This document shows, piece by piece, positions 36,271-45,189 of a stretch of 64,000 nt of DNA (its first letter is position 1; every line of letters begins with the position of its first letter). A model generated the notes under the pieces. That model was not told the origin of the DNA. It made no database searches and saw only the letters and a program-made list of their open reading frames with translations. The stretch covers positions 4,174,001 through 4,238,000 of the forward strand of contig NZ_CP096670.1 of assembly GCF_023238625.1 (NCBI RefSeq). The letters run 5' to 3'. Both the position numbers and the translations under genes were made by a program. Source of the stretch: Agarivorans sp. TSD2052 (lineage in GTDB: Bacteria; Pseudomonadota; Gammaproteobacteria; Enterobacterales; Celerinatantimonadaceae).

Positions 36271-39200
36271 ATGAACAAAACAACAATATTCATTGGCTTA
36301 ATGCTTGCGACTAGCAGTGCACAAGCCGATTGGTTTTACCGAGGCACCAGTAATGGCTGGGAAACCAAAGCATTAGAGGTGGTATCAGCCACTGAATTTA
36401 AAACCTGCCAAACCTTTGGCGACAATGACCCACGCTTTAAAATTGACCGCTTTGGCGATTGGAATGAAGCCTATCCTGCAGCCGATGTGCGGGTAACAGC
36501 GAACAAGAGTTACGACATTCGCTTCTTTAGCGACAGTAAAAATATTACCACTACCGAAGTCACTAGCTGTGGCGATGTAGAGCCACCGGCAGACAGCTGG
36601 TTCTATCGCGGTACGTCTAACGGTTGGGCGACTACCGCCATGACCAGTACCGACAATATAAACTTCTGTACTACCCAGACTTTTGCTAACAACGACCCAC
36701 GTTTCAAAATTGACCACTACGGCGATTGGAATGACGCTTACCCAACGGGCGACTTCACTGTAAGCGGTAACGCCAGTTACGACATTTGCTTTAACTCAAG
36801 CTCTAAAGCGATTACTGCTACGCCAGTAGATGCAGAAGATACTCAAGCACCTACCGTAAGCGCTAATCCAGCGGCCGGCACTTACACCGATGCGCAGCAA
36901 ATTAGTGTAAGCGTCAGTGATAACCAAGACAGTGCACCTGCTATTTACTGTACTACCGACGGTTCAACACCGACTGCAGCGTCTGCACCCTGTAACGACG
37001 CAAACTTTAGCGCCACCGATGTGGTCACCGAAGGCGTAGACTTAAGCCTGAAAGTGTTTGCCATCGATGCTTCAGGTAATTCTTCAGTAAGCAGTTTTGA
37101 GTACACCATCGCCCAAGCAACCGGTGATACTTGGTACTTCCGTGGTACCTCAAACGATTGGCAAACTACGCTAATGGCCAGCACTGGCGGCGACAATTAT
37201 TGTACTACTCAAAGCTTTGGCAGCAATAACCCTCGCTTTAAAATTGACCACTTTGGTGATTGGACCGAAAACTATCCAACTGCTGATGTAACCGTAGATG
37301 CAAACTCCACCTACAAAATATGTTTCAACGCAGCATCTAAAGCCGTAACTACAGAGAAAGAAGCCTGTGTAACAGACTGTGGCACATCAACCGAAACCTT
37401 AGGGGCAGTATATTCGGCGACTGAAACTACTTTCTCTATTTGGTCTCCAGACCATAGCAATGTAAAAGTGAAGGTTGATGGAATAGAACATAATCTACAG
37501 CCAGTGGGCGATTTTGCAGGTTATAGCCAAGTTTACCAAACTAGCGTAGCCGGCGATTTACACCTAAAACCCTATACTTTCTCAATTAACGGCGTGCAAG
37601 TTCGCGACCCATACGGAAAAATGGTTCAACCTGGTACTGGCGATTACGAAGCCATTAACATTGTTATGGACATGACCCGCACAGATCCTGTTGGCGGCTG
37701 GGCAACCAGACCAAACTTGGTTGAGCGAGAAGATGCCATTATCTATGAAGTACATGTACGTGATTTTACTATCGATGCAAGCTCAGGTGTCAGTGCGGGT
37801 AACAACGGTAAATTCTTGGGCATGGTAGAAGCTGGAACCACTTTTAATGGAGTGAAAACCGGGATCGACCACCTGAAAGAGTTGGGTGTTACTCATGTGC
37901 AATTGCTGCCAGTATACGATTTCGCTACCTGTGACGGTTTGCCAGATAGTAATCCTTGTTACAACTGGGGTTACGATCCACGCAACTTTAACGTACCAGA
38001 AGAGCGTTACTCTAGCGTACCTACTGATTATGAAGCGCGTGCTCGTGAATTCAAAACTATGGTTAACGAATTCCACAAAGCGGGTATTCGCGTGGTCATG
38101 GATGTGGTGTACAACCATACCTTCGATGATGAAATGTTCGAAAATATTTCTGGCCAATACTACACTGCCACCGACTTATCTGGCACCGGTAACTCCATCA
38201 ATGCCGACGTACCCATGGTAAGCCGTATGATTCAAGATTCTTTAGAATTTTGGGTTGAAGAATATGGCATCGATGGCTTCCGCTTCGACTTAATCGGCAT
38301 CTTTTCTTACCAAGAAGTAGAAAAGTGGGGACGTCACCTAAATAACAAGTTTGCTGATCGCAAGCTACTGATTTATGGCGAACCATGGAACGGTTATGCA
38401 ACCGATCCACTAGAAGGTCAACGGGTACGTTACGGCACCACTCATAACATGGCTGATGAGCACATAGGCGTGTTTAATGGTGCGTTCCGTGAGTCTCTAA
38501 AAGGTTCCAACGACGATACTCGCACTGGTTACATGTTTAACAATGTAGACGCAGCTGAATCTGGTTGGGCAATCTATGATGGCTTTAAAGGTTCACCTTA
38601 CAACCCTAATGACGGACGTAACAGCACTTGGTTCCGCAACTATGCGGCAGACCCAGAGCAAAGCATTAACTACATTTCGGCTCACGATAATTTTGGTTTG
38701 TGGGACAAAGTGTACTTAAGCACTGCCAGCAACGTGCAACAAGACAGCTCACACCAAGTGATTAGTTTTAATCCACCCAGTGATCTAGGTTACGCGAAAC
38801 GGGTGGTTAACTTTGGTATGGGCATGGTACTTACCAGCCAAGGTATTCCATTTATCCATGCCGGTGACGAGTTCTTACGGACTAAGACAAATAACCAGCA
38901 AATTAATAGCCCTTCAGCGTGGAACTATGGTGCTCATGGCGGTACTCACAATACCTATAACGCACCAGACAGCTTCAATGCGATTCGTTGGGGCAACAAA
39001 GCGGATAACGCCGCCACCTTTAACTACTTTAAGCAGTTAATAGCGCTACGCCGCAACCATGCGGGTTTACGAATGAATACGACTCAAGAAATTGACCAGT
39101 ATTTGACTGTGAGTCGCCCAGACCAGTTTGGCGGCCAAGTCATAACTGGCCATATCACCGATCCCAGTGATAGTCACAACCTGTTTATCGTTTATAACAG

Positions 39201-39342
39201 TGGTAACAATCAAACCGTTAGCCTACCAGCCGGTAGCTGGAGCAAAGTTGCTGACGCAAGCGGAGCGGTACAATCAGCTACAGTCTCTGGAAACGCCTTC
39301 GTTGAAGGCTCAGCCGTGACCTTGTTTACCCAAGCTCAGTAA
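36271..39342 (+). CDS. Secreted type I pullulanase with starch-binding-like modules
   Basis: This 1023-residue enzyme cuts alpha-1,6 branches of starch or pullulan. It has a signal peptide (1-19) and the modules A, A, B, A in the same order and spacing as the amylase upstream. A CBM48-type domain follows (about 375-470, VYSATETTFSIWSP), then GH13. The type I pullulanase motif YNWGYDP is at 564-570. Catalytic residues are in place: DVVYNH (611-616), nucleophile D673 (FRFD), acid/base E704 (YGEPW) and the later SAHDN. It is 80 bp downstream of the amylase, so the two are probably one operon. The first ~150 codons of modules are nearly identical to the amylase gene, which implies recent duplication or conversion. 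Confidence 0.92.
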   Translation: MNKTTIFIGLMLATSSAQADWFYRGTSNGWETKALEVVSATEFKTCQTFGDNDPRFKIDRFGDWNEAYPAADVRVTANKSYDIRFFSDSKNITTTEVTSCGDVEPPADSWFYRGTSNGWATTAMTSTDNINFCTTQTFANNDPRFKIDHYGDWNDAYPTGDFTVSGNASYDICFNSSSKAITATPVDAEDTQAPTVSANPAAGTYTDAQQISVSVSDNQDSAPAIYCTTDGSTPTAASAPCNDANFSATDVVTEGVDLSLKVFAIDASGNSSVSSFEYTIAQATGDTWYFRGTSNDWQTTLMASTGGDNYCTTQSFGSNNPRFKIDHFGDWTENYPTADVTVDANSTYKICFNAASKAVTTEKEACVTDCGTSTETLGAVYSATETTFSIWSPDHSNVKVKVDGIEHNLQPVGDFAGYSQVYQTSVAGDLHLKPYTFSINGVQVRDPYGKMVQPGTGDYEAINIVMDMTRTDPVGGWATRPNLVEREDAIIYEVHVRDFTIDASSGVSAGNNGKFLGMVEAGTTFNGVKTGIDHLKELGVTHVQLLPVYDFATCDGLPDSNPCYNWGYDPRNFNVPEERYSSVPTDYEARAREFKTMVNEFHKAGIRVVMDVVYNHTFDDEMFENISGQYYTATDLSGTGNSINADVPMVSRMIQDSLEFWVEEYGIDGFRFDLIGIFSYQEVEKWGRHLNNKFADRKLLIYGEPWNGYATDPLEGQRVRYGTTHNMADEHIGVFNGAFRESLKGSNDDTRTGYMFNNVDAAESGWAIYDGFKGSPYNPNDGRNSTWFRNYAADPEQSINYISAHDNFGLWDKVYLSTASNVQQDSSHQVISFNPPSDLGYAKRVVNFGMGMVLTSQGIPFIHAGDEFLRTKTNNQQINSPSAWNYGAHGGTHNTYNAPDSFNAIRWGNKADNAATFNYFKQLIALRRNHAGLRMNTTQEIDQYLTVSRPDQFGGQVITGHITDPSDSHNLFIVYNSGNNQTVSLPAGSWSKVADASGAVQSATVSGNAFVEGSAVTLFTQAQ

Positions 39343-39354
39343 GCTAAGTCAACT

Positions 39355-39388
39355 AAAAAGCCCAAGCAAATTGCTTGGGCTTTTTTTT
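39355..39388 (+). terminator. Terminator of the amylase-pullulanase unit
   Basis: AAGCCCAAGC pairs with GCTTGGGCTT around AAATT, followed by eight T and preceded by A-run. Confidence 0.92.
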
Positions 39389-39404
39389 GTCTGCTCGCTA
39401 AACT

Positions 39405-40091
39405 TTATTTGCATCTAGCGAGTGCAGCATTAAATTTAGGTAAAAACTGCGGATGCTTTTTAAGCCAATTAAAACTAAAGAAACTAACAATCTTAACTTC
39501 ACTGATAGTCTTAACCTTTAATTCTTTATTTATATGCCCGTGATCCATTTCGTTTAGATAGACTTCTGTCGGTGCGAATACCGCCCCCAAACGGCCTCGC
39601 TGCAGTAACTCGAACAACACATGGTAATCATAGCGAGTCTGAATATTACTGTAACCATTTTTCAGCAACCATTTTTGCAAAGTAGAGCCATGTAAAACGC
39701 CAATCTGCAGCGCTTTCATTTCCGGACTATCTATCGACAACGTTAAGCTCTTTAAGGTGTACAGGTTGCGCTGTGTTAACAATAACGGTTCACTCGCTAC
39801 ACCAAAGTTATCAGTTTGGTTCACTTGGTCTAATACAAAAACGCCGTCGAACTTGCCGTCTGTAAATTCTTTTTTAGCCCGAGCTAGCGGACGAACATCC
39901 ACTTGATAAGCTTGGCCCATCTCGGTCAATGTGCACTGAATTAAATCAATCGCACTGCCACTCAGTCTTTCTCCCTCTAATACCTGATAGGGAGGTAAAT
40001 GATGGGTCACCAAACGTAAAGGCTCTGCCTGGCAATACGCTACCGCGCTGAACATCGTTATCGCCAAACAACAACGGCGTAAATTATTCAA
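39405..40091 (-). CDS. Periplasmic solute-binding protein, family 3
   Basis: The 228-residue protein has a signal peptide (about 1-22) and the SBP_bac_3 pattern: LRLVTHHLPPYQVLEGERLSG at the start, then SAIDLIQCTLTEMG, ending in VSFFSFNWLKKHPQFLPKF. It is shorter than many relatives but complete. The start is TTG with GGATCC upstream, the only reasonable one. It converges on the pullulanase and lies beside the ROK regulator. No transporter genes are adjacent, so it may act as an orphan binding protein. Confidence 0.75.
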   Translation of the reverse strand: MNNLRRCCLAITMFSAVAYCQAEPLRLVTHHLPPYQVLEGERLSGSAIDLIQCTLTEMGQAYQVDVRPLARAKKEFTDGKFDGVFVLDQVNQTDNFGVASEPLLLTQRNLYTLKSLTLSIDSPEMKALQIGVLHGSTLQKWLLKNGYSNIQTRYDYHVLFELLQRGRLGAVFAPTEVYLNEMDHGHINKELKVKTISEVKIVSFFSFNWLKKHPQFLPKFNAALARCK

Positions 40092-40599
40092 TAGGATCCA
40101 TCCTCATACTAGGAACACCTTTTAATAATAGTCGCACAGCGCTTATCAATCATTGTTATTTGCTGCCGCTTAGCTTTGTTGCACCCTTGGTTTCGCTAAC
40201 GACCAAAAAATTTATTAACCAAGCAACTAACTTTCATAATTTCTAAATGCACATAAAGCGACTAATATTTAACCATCTCAAGTCAATCTTCAGCAAACCT
40301 TTGGTAGCGCTGATTTGACGAGAGAGTGGTAAACATCGTTATTCGATGAAGGACAGCAGTTAGATTTACTGTTTATAGCATTTTCTTTTCCTTTGTGGAC
40401 TCATTCCCAGAGCCCGCCCTCGTTGGCGGGTTATTTTTATTGCATGTCATGCTCGCTACATCGCGCTAGCTAACTACTCTGAACCCACGCTTAAATTGGA
40501 TAAGCGTGACAGAAATAACAAAACTTTGAAAAAGTGATTTTTATTCCTTTTAAAAGGGTTACTTTGTCTGAATAAGCCTACAAGCTGAATAAGTAGTTA
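40092..40599. other. Intergenic region with a candidate small RNA
   Basis: This 508 bp gap has no plausible ORF. Its notable content is the candidate small RNA described at 40315-40440. The remainder is AT-rich upstream sequence of the two divergent genes. Confidence 0.5.
40315..40440 (+). ncRNA. Candidate small RNA ending in an orphan terminator
   Basis: A possible -35 (TTGACG, 40315-40320) precedes a hairpin CATCG-TTATT-CGATG (40334-40348). Next comes a second weak stem (CAGT...ACTG), then a T/C-rich single-stranded stretch ending near 40395. A strong stem CCCGCC (40413-40418) with GGCGGG (40425-40430) follows, then TTATTTTTATT. No plus-strand gene ends here, so the terminator has no protein gene to serve. 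The layout fits an Hfq-type small RNA of roughly 90-100 nt. The -10 is weak. It could instead be a leader or attenuator for the ROK gene 160 bp downstream. I matched no known RNA. Confidence 0.4.
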
Positions 40600-41790
40600 A
40601 TGAAGAAAATTACCGATACCGAGCTAATCCGCACCGCCAACCGCAGAGATATCATTCAAAGTCTGCGCATTCATGGTGAGTTAGCCAGAGTTGAGCTGGG
40701 TGGCTATACCCAGTTAAGCCCAGCAACCGTTACCTCAATCACCTCAGAGTTAGTCCAGCAAGGCATTATTTTTGAACAAAATGTAGTGCTTGAACCTGGC
40801 GGCGTTCGCGGGCGGCCTAAAGTAAAATTACAACTCAACAAAAACTCCGCTTTTTACTTGAGTATTAAGTTATCCCTCAATGAAATTGGCTTAATGCTTG
40901 GCAACATAAACGGCGAAATAGTTGCACACCGCACGCTGTCGATGGTAACGGTCAGCTTAAATGAAACACAATTGGCTGATACCATACATTCGGTAGTAGA
41001 AAATTTCATTACCCAGCACCAAGTTGACCGAGCCAAGTTACGCGGATTAGGCCTCGCCGTACAAGGCGTTATCGAGACGCAAGGTAAGGGGATATTATGG
41101 AGCCCGGCGGTAGATGGTGAACACCTACATTTAGTGGATCTACTCAGTCAGCGAGCCCAACTTCCGGTATTTATTGCCAACGATGCAAACTGCCTCGCGG
41201 TTGCACTGCATAGCCAGCCTCAATACCAAAATATTAATAATTTTGTGGCTATTCAGCTTGGCTACGGCGTGGGGATGGGCTTAATTGTGAACGGTGAAAT
41301 TTACCAAGACGCCGGCGCCGCAACCACTGAGTTTGGCCATACTAAATTCACCTTAAATGGATCTCAGTGTCGCTGCGGAGGGCGCGGCTGTATAGAAGCC
41401 TACCTAGGTGACTATGCTATTTATCGAGATGCCAGTGCCATCTATAATTTGCCACAATCTGAATTTCTCCATCCTTCAGAAAAGCAAATGCAAGCCCTCT
41501 GCGAGCGTGCCCAAAGCGGCGACCAAGTGATGGCTAACATTTTCAACCAAGCCGGCACAGTATTAGGTTTGGGATTGGCCAACATTATGGCGCTATTCAA
41601 TCCGCAAAAAATCGTTATTTCAGGGCCTGGCGTACGTGATTATGCGTTTATTCATGAAGCGATGAGCAAAACCTTAAAAGAAAACCTCTTGCCCTACCAT
41701 CAAACCGATGGAGTGGTCGAGAAGTTCTCTTGGGATGAAGACATGACAGGCCTCGGTATGATTGCGATTATTCAGCAGCAAACCGACTAA
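40600..41790 (+). CDS. ROK-family transcriptional regulator
   Basis: This 396-residue protein is a NagC/Mlc-type repressor. The N-terminal winged helix (about 10-75) has the pattern ELGGYTQLSPATVTSITSELVQQG. The sugar-kinase-like ROK domain follows with GLGLAVQGVIE and the zinc-site CRCGGRGCIEAY, and DANCLAVAL. The usual phosphate-handling segment for catalysis is less evident, as in regulators. It lies next to the starch genes and may regulate them, but the sugar cannot be read off. The ribosome site is weak. Confidence 0.88.
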   Translation: MKKITDTELIRTANRRDIIQSLRIHGELARVELGGYTQLSPATVTSITSELVQQGIIFEQNVVLEPGGVRGRPKVKLQLNKNSAFYLSIKLSLNEIGLMLGNINGEIVAHRTLSMVTVSLNETQLADTIHSVVENFITQHQVDRAKLRGLGLAVQGVIETQGKGILWSPAVDGEHLHLVDLLSQRAQLPVFIANDANCLAVALHSQPQYQNINNFVAIQLGYGVGMGLIVNGEIYQDAGAATTEFGHTKFTLNGSQCRCGGRGCIEAYLGDYAIYRDASAIYNLPQSEFLHPSEKQMQALCERAQSGDQVMANIFNQAGTVLGLGLANIMALFNPQKIVISGPGVRDYAFIHEAMSKTLKENLLPYHQTDGVVEKFSWDEDMTGLGMIAIIQQQTD

Positions 41791-41793
41791 TAA

Positions 41794-41816
41794 AAAAGGA
41801 GCTTAGGCTCCTTTTT
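41794..41816. terminator. Terminator after the ROK gene
   Basis: AAAAAGGAGC pairs with GCTCCTTTTT, loop TTAG, followed by the converging YeeE gene. Usable in both directions. Confidence 0.88.
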
Positions 41817-41824
41817 AAGCAGGC

Positions 41825-42253
41825 TTAAACTTGCCGCTGTTTCACCACGAACTGACTCGCATAGTGGCCGATAAGCATGCTAGCGATAAACCAATAAATG
41901 GCGGAATCACCACGTAACAAGCTTGCCACTGCAGGGCCAGGACAAATACCTACCATACCCCAACCGATACCAAACAATATCGAACCACCCATTAAACGCT
42001 TAGTAATAGCCTGATTGGTCGGCACACAGTGATACTCATCGCCATTTATGGCACGCTCCCTTGGCTTTATGACCAGGTGATAAAATGGGATAAATACCAA
42101 TAAAGCCCCACCGATAACAAAGGCCAAACTTGCATCCCAAGCACCAAATACGTCTAAAAAGTTAAGTACTTTATTGGGGTCGACCATTTGCGAGATATTC
42201 ATTCCCAAACCAAATAGCAGGCCTGTAATTAAACCAACTACTATTTTATACAT
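41825..42253 (-). CDS. YeeE/YedE (DUF6691) sulfur-transport protein, second half of a split pair
   Basis: This 142-residue membrane protein has four hydrophobic helices and the family motif FGLGMNISQMVDPNKVLNFLDVFGAWD. The later GIGWGMVGICPGPAVASLL has the conserved Cys-Pro-Gly. It pairs with the gene at 42246-42674, with an 8 bp overlap. Together the two make a split YeeE/YedE transporter as in PmpA/PmpB. The single-chain relative TsuA takes up thiosulfate, so thiosulfate or another sulfur species is the likely substrate. AGGAGC precedes the ATG. Loss of one half should disrupt both. Confidence 0.87.
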   Translation of the reverse strand: MYKIVVGLITGLLFGLGMNISQMVDPNKVLNFLDVFGAWDASLAFVIGGALLVFIPFYHLVIKPRERAINGDEYHCVPTNQAITKRLMGGSILFGIGWGMVGICPGPAVASLLRGDSAIYWFIASMLIGHYASQFVVKQRQV

Positions 42254-42674
42254 AACCTGCTCCTAAATAAGCGCTCACTCCTACCACGAGAGCTGCAGTT
42301 ATCATAAATACCCCTGTGGCAAATATCGAACGAGGTGAAAAGCGACCAATACCGCATATGCCGTGCCCACTGGTACAGCCATTAGCCAACTGAGTACCTA
42401 CGCCAACGGCAAGCCCGGCAAACACAATCCACGATAGAGAGTAATCTGGCAGTACAGGCACGCTAACACCAAGAGGCTGAGTCACCAATACGCTGGCAGC
42501 CATGGCACCAACAAATGCTACCCGCCAAGGCCATTCACTTTTGGCTGCACCAAAAATACCACCCAGTACACCACTTATGCCTGCGGTTCTGCCACTTAAC
42601 AGTAATAATAGAGACGCAGACAAGCCCAAAAGCATGCCCCCCAACAGGGCGCTCCATGGGGTAAAATTACTCAT
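42246..42674 (-). CDS. YeeE/YedE sulfur-transport protein, first half of a split pair
   Basis: The 142-residue membrane protein has several helices and the characteristic GTQLANGCTSGHGICGIGRFSPRS, where the cysteines are predicted to relay the sulfur substrate. I start at the ATG at 42674, which has GGAG at good spacing, instead of the TTG at 42686. It overlaps the next gene by 8 bp and follows the ArsR-type sensor gene, on the same strand. Split pairs like this are known as pmpA-pmpB in Serratia, where a BigR-like repressor controls them. Confidence 0.87.
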   Translation of the reverse strand: MSNFTPWSALLGGMLLGLSASLLLLLSGRTAGISGVLGGIFGAAKSEWPWRVAFVGAMAASVLVTQPLGVSVPVLPDYSLSWIVFAGLAVGVGTQLANGCTSGHGICGIGRFSPRSIFATGVFMITAALVVGVSAYLGAGYV

Positions 42675-42723
42675 AGATAACTCCAAACGTTTAAATCAAA
42701 AAATAGGTTAAGGCGGTCGCAGC

Positions 42724-43020
42724 TTAACGACAAAATTGTTGTTGTAAGCTATTCAGCAGTTGCTTGATACGCGGGTCAGCAAGACAATAATAGACGTTTT
42801 GTGCTTCTTTGCGCACTTCCACTAAACCACTTTCTCTTAGCACCTTTAGATGCTGAGAAAACGCTGATTGGCTGTTCTGGCTGAACTGGCGTAATTCAGT
42901 GACGCCCATTTCACTATCACTTAGCAAACACAATACTACTAGGCGATCTGGGTGGGCGATGGTCTTTAGTAGTTCACTCACCAACTCTGCATTTTCTCGC
43001 ATAACCAACACATCTTGCAT
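42724..43020 (-). CDS. ArsR-family sulfane-sulfur sensor, BigR/YgaV-like
   Basis: This is a 98-residue winged-helix repressor with the ArsR DNA-binding core SQSAFSQHLKVLRESGLVEVRKEAQNVYYCL. Cysteines at residues 31 (VLCLL) and 97 (QFCR) occupy the two positions that form a disulfide or polysulfide in BigR, YgaV and SqrR when reactive sulfur species are present. It heads the transporter pair and faces the persulfide reductase locus, consistent with control of both by sulfide or persulfide. The metal-sensing ArsR type lacks this pair. The N-terminal length is normal for the family. Confidence 0.88.
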   Translation of the reverse strand: MQDVLVMRENAELVSELLKTIAHPDRLVVLCLLSDSEMGVTELRQFSQNSQSAFSQHLKVLRESGLVEVRKEAQNVYYCLADPRIKQLLNSLQQQFCR

Positions 43021-43061
43021 ACAGCCCCCTTTTTACTTGCCGCTATTATACAAAGCACAGT

Positions 43062-43081
43062 AAATTAGTCAAACCTAATTT
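43062..43081. promoter_or_regulatory. Candidate operator of the ArsR-type sensor
   Basis: AAATTAG (43062-43068), six bases, CTAATTT (43075-43081), a perfect AT-rich inverted repeat between the two divergent transcription units. A similar ATTAGA/TAATTT-rich stretch follows to about 43137. Confidence 0.55.
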
Positions 43082-43174
43082 AGCCTTAAATAATTTAGTT
43101 TAATTTATATTAGATTATTGCGAATTAGATTTTACTAATATATAGTGATGACAGACTTAACAAGGAGAACGATC

Positions 43175-43360
43175 ATGTCATTAGAAAATGTTGTTCGTAT
43201 TTTTGCAGGAGCGATGGTGCTACTTTCACTGGCATTAACCCAGTGGGTTCACCCTAACTTTATTTGGTTTACGGTTTTTGTCGGCTTTAATTTGATTCAA
43301 AGTGCAATCACCGGTTTTTGCCCAGCCGCGATGGTATTTAAGCGTTTAGGTTTTAAATAG
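43175..43360 (+). CDS. DUF2892 membrane protein (YgaP transmembrane-domain type)
   Basis: This 61-residue protein has two hydrophobic helices and ends in FCPAAMVFKRLGFK, the DUF2892 form that is the membrane part of YgaP rhodanese proteins. I use the ATG at 43175, preceded by AAGGAGAA. The longer frame to 43145 has no ribosome site. The conserved FCP cysteine may bind sulfur. Here the rhodanese is carried by the neighbouring reductase instead of being fused. Confidence 0.85.
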   Translation: MSLENVVRIFAGAMVLLSLALTQWVHPNFIWFTVFVGFNLIQSAITGFCPAAMVFKRLGFK

Positions 43361-43446
43361 TAAATCATTGATATAAATCATCTTTATGATTAGTTTTTAT
43401 TCTGCCCTTGAGCAGCGAAGCTATAGTTAAATTTTTGGAGTTTGTT

Positions 43447-45135
43447 ATGCGTAAGATTGTTATCGTAGGTGGTGTTGCTGGTGGCGCGTCCGCGGCTGCC
43501 CGAGCTCGCCGTTTAAGTGAAACTGCCGAGATTGTTATGTTAGAGCGAGGCCCGTTTATTTCTTTTGCGAACTGCGGCCTGCCCTACCATATTGGTGGTG
43601 ACATCGAACAGCGCGATGCTTTATTACTGCAAACTCCTGAAAGCTTTAAAGCCCGATTCAACGTTGATGTGAGGGTGATGAATGAAGTCATTAGCATTGA
43701 TAGAGAAAACAAAACTGTCACTATTCGCGATCTGCTAAACCAACAAGACTACCTAGAAAGCTACGATGCTTTAGTGTTGAGCCCTGGCGCTGCTCCGATT
43801 GTTCCGCCACTTCCCGGCATTCAAAACAATCGTACGTTCTCATTACGCAATATTCCTGACATGGATAAGATTATTGCCAGCATCGACACCAACAAACCTA
43901 AACATGCCACCGTTGTGGGTGGCGGTTTTATTGGTATCGAGATGGCCGAAGCCTTAATTCAACGCGGTATAAGTACCAGCCTGATTGAATTGTCATCACA
44001 GGTTATGGCCCCTGTAGACCCCGAAATGGCCAGCCCTTTACATCAAGAGCTTCGCCACCATGGTGTCGATCTACATGTAGGCGTCGCGTTAGAAGCTGTA
44101 TTTCCATCCCATCATGAGAAAGAGGATGAATTAGCCAACCTTGATCCTCAAGCCTTAGCGTTACGCCTAAGTAACGGGGATATACTAGAGACTGAACTAC
44201 TGATTATGGCGATAGGGGTTAAACCTGAAACCACATTAGCCAAACTCGCCGGAATTGAGCTGGGCGAGCTGGGTGGTATTAAAGTAAATAGTCAATTACA
44301 AACCTCTGACCCAGCGATTTACGCTGTGGGTGATGCGATTGAAGATCCTGATTTTGTCACCGGGGACGCAGCACTAATCCCACTGGCAGGGCCGGCAAAT
44401 CGTCAAGGCCGAATGGTCGCCAATAACATCTTTGGTGCGAACGAGCATTATCAGCGGAGCCAAGGCACCGCAATTTGTAAGATATTCGATATCGCTGTGG
44501 CCTCTACCGGTTTAAATGAAAAAACGCTTAAGAGAAAGGGACTTGATTATCAAAAAGTATACGTGCACGCGGCCAGCCATGCTGGTTACTATCCCGGTGC
44601 ACATCCGATTAATCTCAAGCTATTATTTCATCCGCAAAGTGGTTTGATTTATGGTGCTCAGGCAGTGGGTAAAGACGGTATAGACAAACGTATCGACGTA
44701 CTTGCAGTAGCCCAACGCGCCGGAATGACAGTATTTGATTTACAACATCTAGAGCTGACTTATGCTCCGCCTTTTGGCAGCGCCAAAGATGTGGTAAACC
44801 AAGCAGGTTTTGTTGCGGCCAATAGTATTGATGGCACGACTCGCTTGTGTCACAGCGATGACATCAATCAGCCCACTGAACAGCAGCTAATTTTGGATGT
44901 GCGTAATCCTGGTGAGCTAGAGAAATTGGGAGCAATCCCAGGAGCCATCAACATTCCAGTAGACCAATTACGTGACCGCATTGCTGAACTACCTAAAGAT
45001 AAAGAAATTTTAATTTATTGCATGGTGGGCTTACGTGGCAATGTTGCCTATCGCCAACTGGCTAATCATGGCTTTGAGGCTAAAAACTTAAGCGGTGGCT
45101 ATAAAACGTGGCTAGCGGATCAAGCAACTCAATAG
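43447..45135 (+). CDS. Npsr-like FAD-dependent persulfide/CoA-disulfide reductase with rhodanese domain
   Basis: This 562-residue enzyme resembles the NADH-dependent persulfide reductase of Shewanella. N-terminal FAD motif IVGGVAGGASAAARARRL, active-site cysteine C43 in FANCGLPYHIGG, NADH-binding VVGGGFIGIEMAEALIQRG, then FAD-end GDAIEDPD. A rhodanese domain (about 465-562) ends with the cysteine loop IYCMVGLRGN. It would reduce CoA or glutathione persulfides and disulfides. I start at the ATG at 43447 with GGAG; the ORF upstream to 43408 is not needed. It belongs with the ArsR-type sensor, DUF2892 and YeeE genes. Confidence 0.9.
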   Translation: MRKIVIVGGVAGGASAAARARRLSETAEIVMLERGPFISFANCGLPYHIGGDIEQRDALLLQTPESFKARFNVDVRVMNEVISIDRENKTVTIRDLLNQQDYLESYDALVLSPGAAPIVPPLPGIQNNRTFSLRNIPDMDKIIASIDTNKPKHATVVGGGFIGIEMAEALIQRGISTSLIELSSQVMAPVDPEMASPLHQELRHHGVDLHVGVALEAVFPSHHEKEDELANLDPQALALRLSNGDILETELLIMAIGVKPETTLAKLAGIELGELGGIKVNSQLQTSDPAIYAVGDAIEDPDFVTGDAALIPLAGPANRQGRMVANNIFGANEHYQRSQGTAICKIFDIAVASTGLNEKTLKRKGLDYQKVYVHAASHAGYYPGAHPINLKLLFHPQSGLIYGAQAVGKDGIDKRIDVLAVAQRAGMTVFDLQHLELTYAPPFGSAKDVVNQAGFVAANSIDGTTRLCHSDDINQPTEQQLILDVRNPGELEKLGAIPGAINIPVDQLRDRIAELPKDKEILIYCMVGLRGNVAYRQLANHGFEAKNLSGGYKTWLADQATQ

Positions 45136-45139
45136 ACCT

Positions 45140-45168
45140 AAAATGGCGCTATAAGATAGCGCCATTTT
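45140..45168 (+). terminator. Strong terminator between reductase and RND genes
   Basis: AAAATGGCGCTAT (45140-45152) pairs perfectly with ATAGCGCCATTTT (45156-45168), loop AAG, followed by more T. It would cut the pump genes off from the reductase transcript unless readthrough is wanted. Confidence 0.9.
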
Positions 45169-45189
45169 TTACCAGGAGGGTAATTCATA

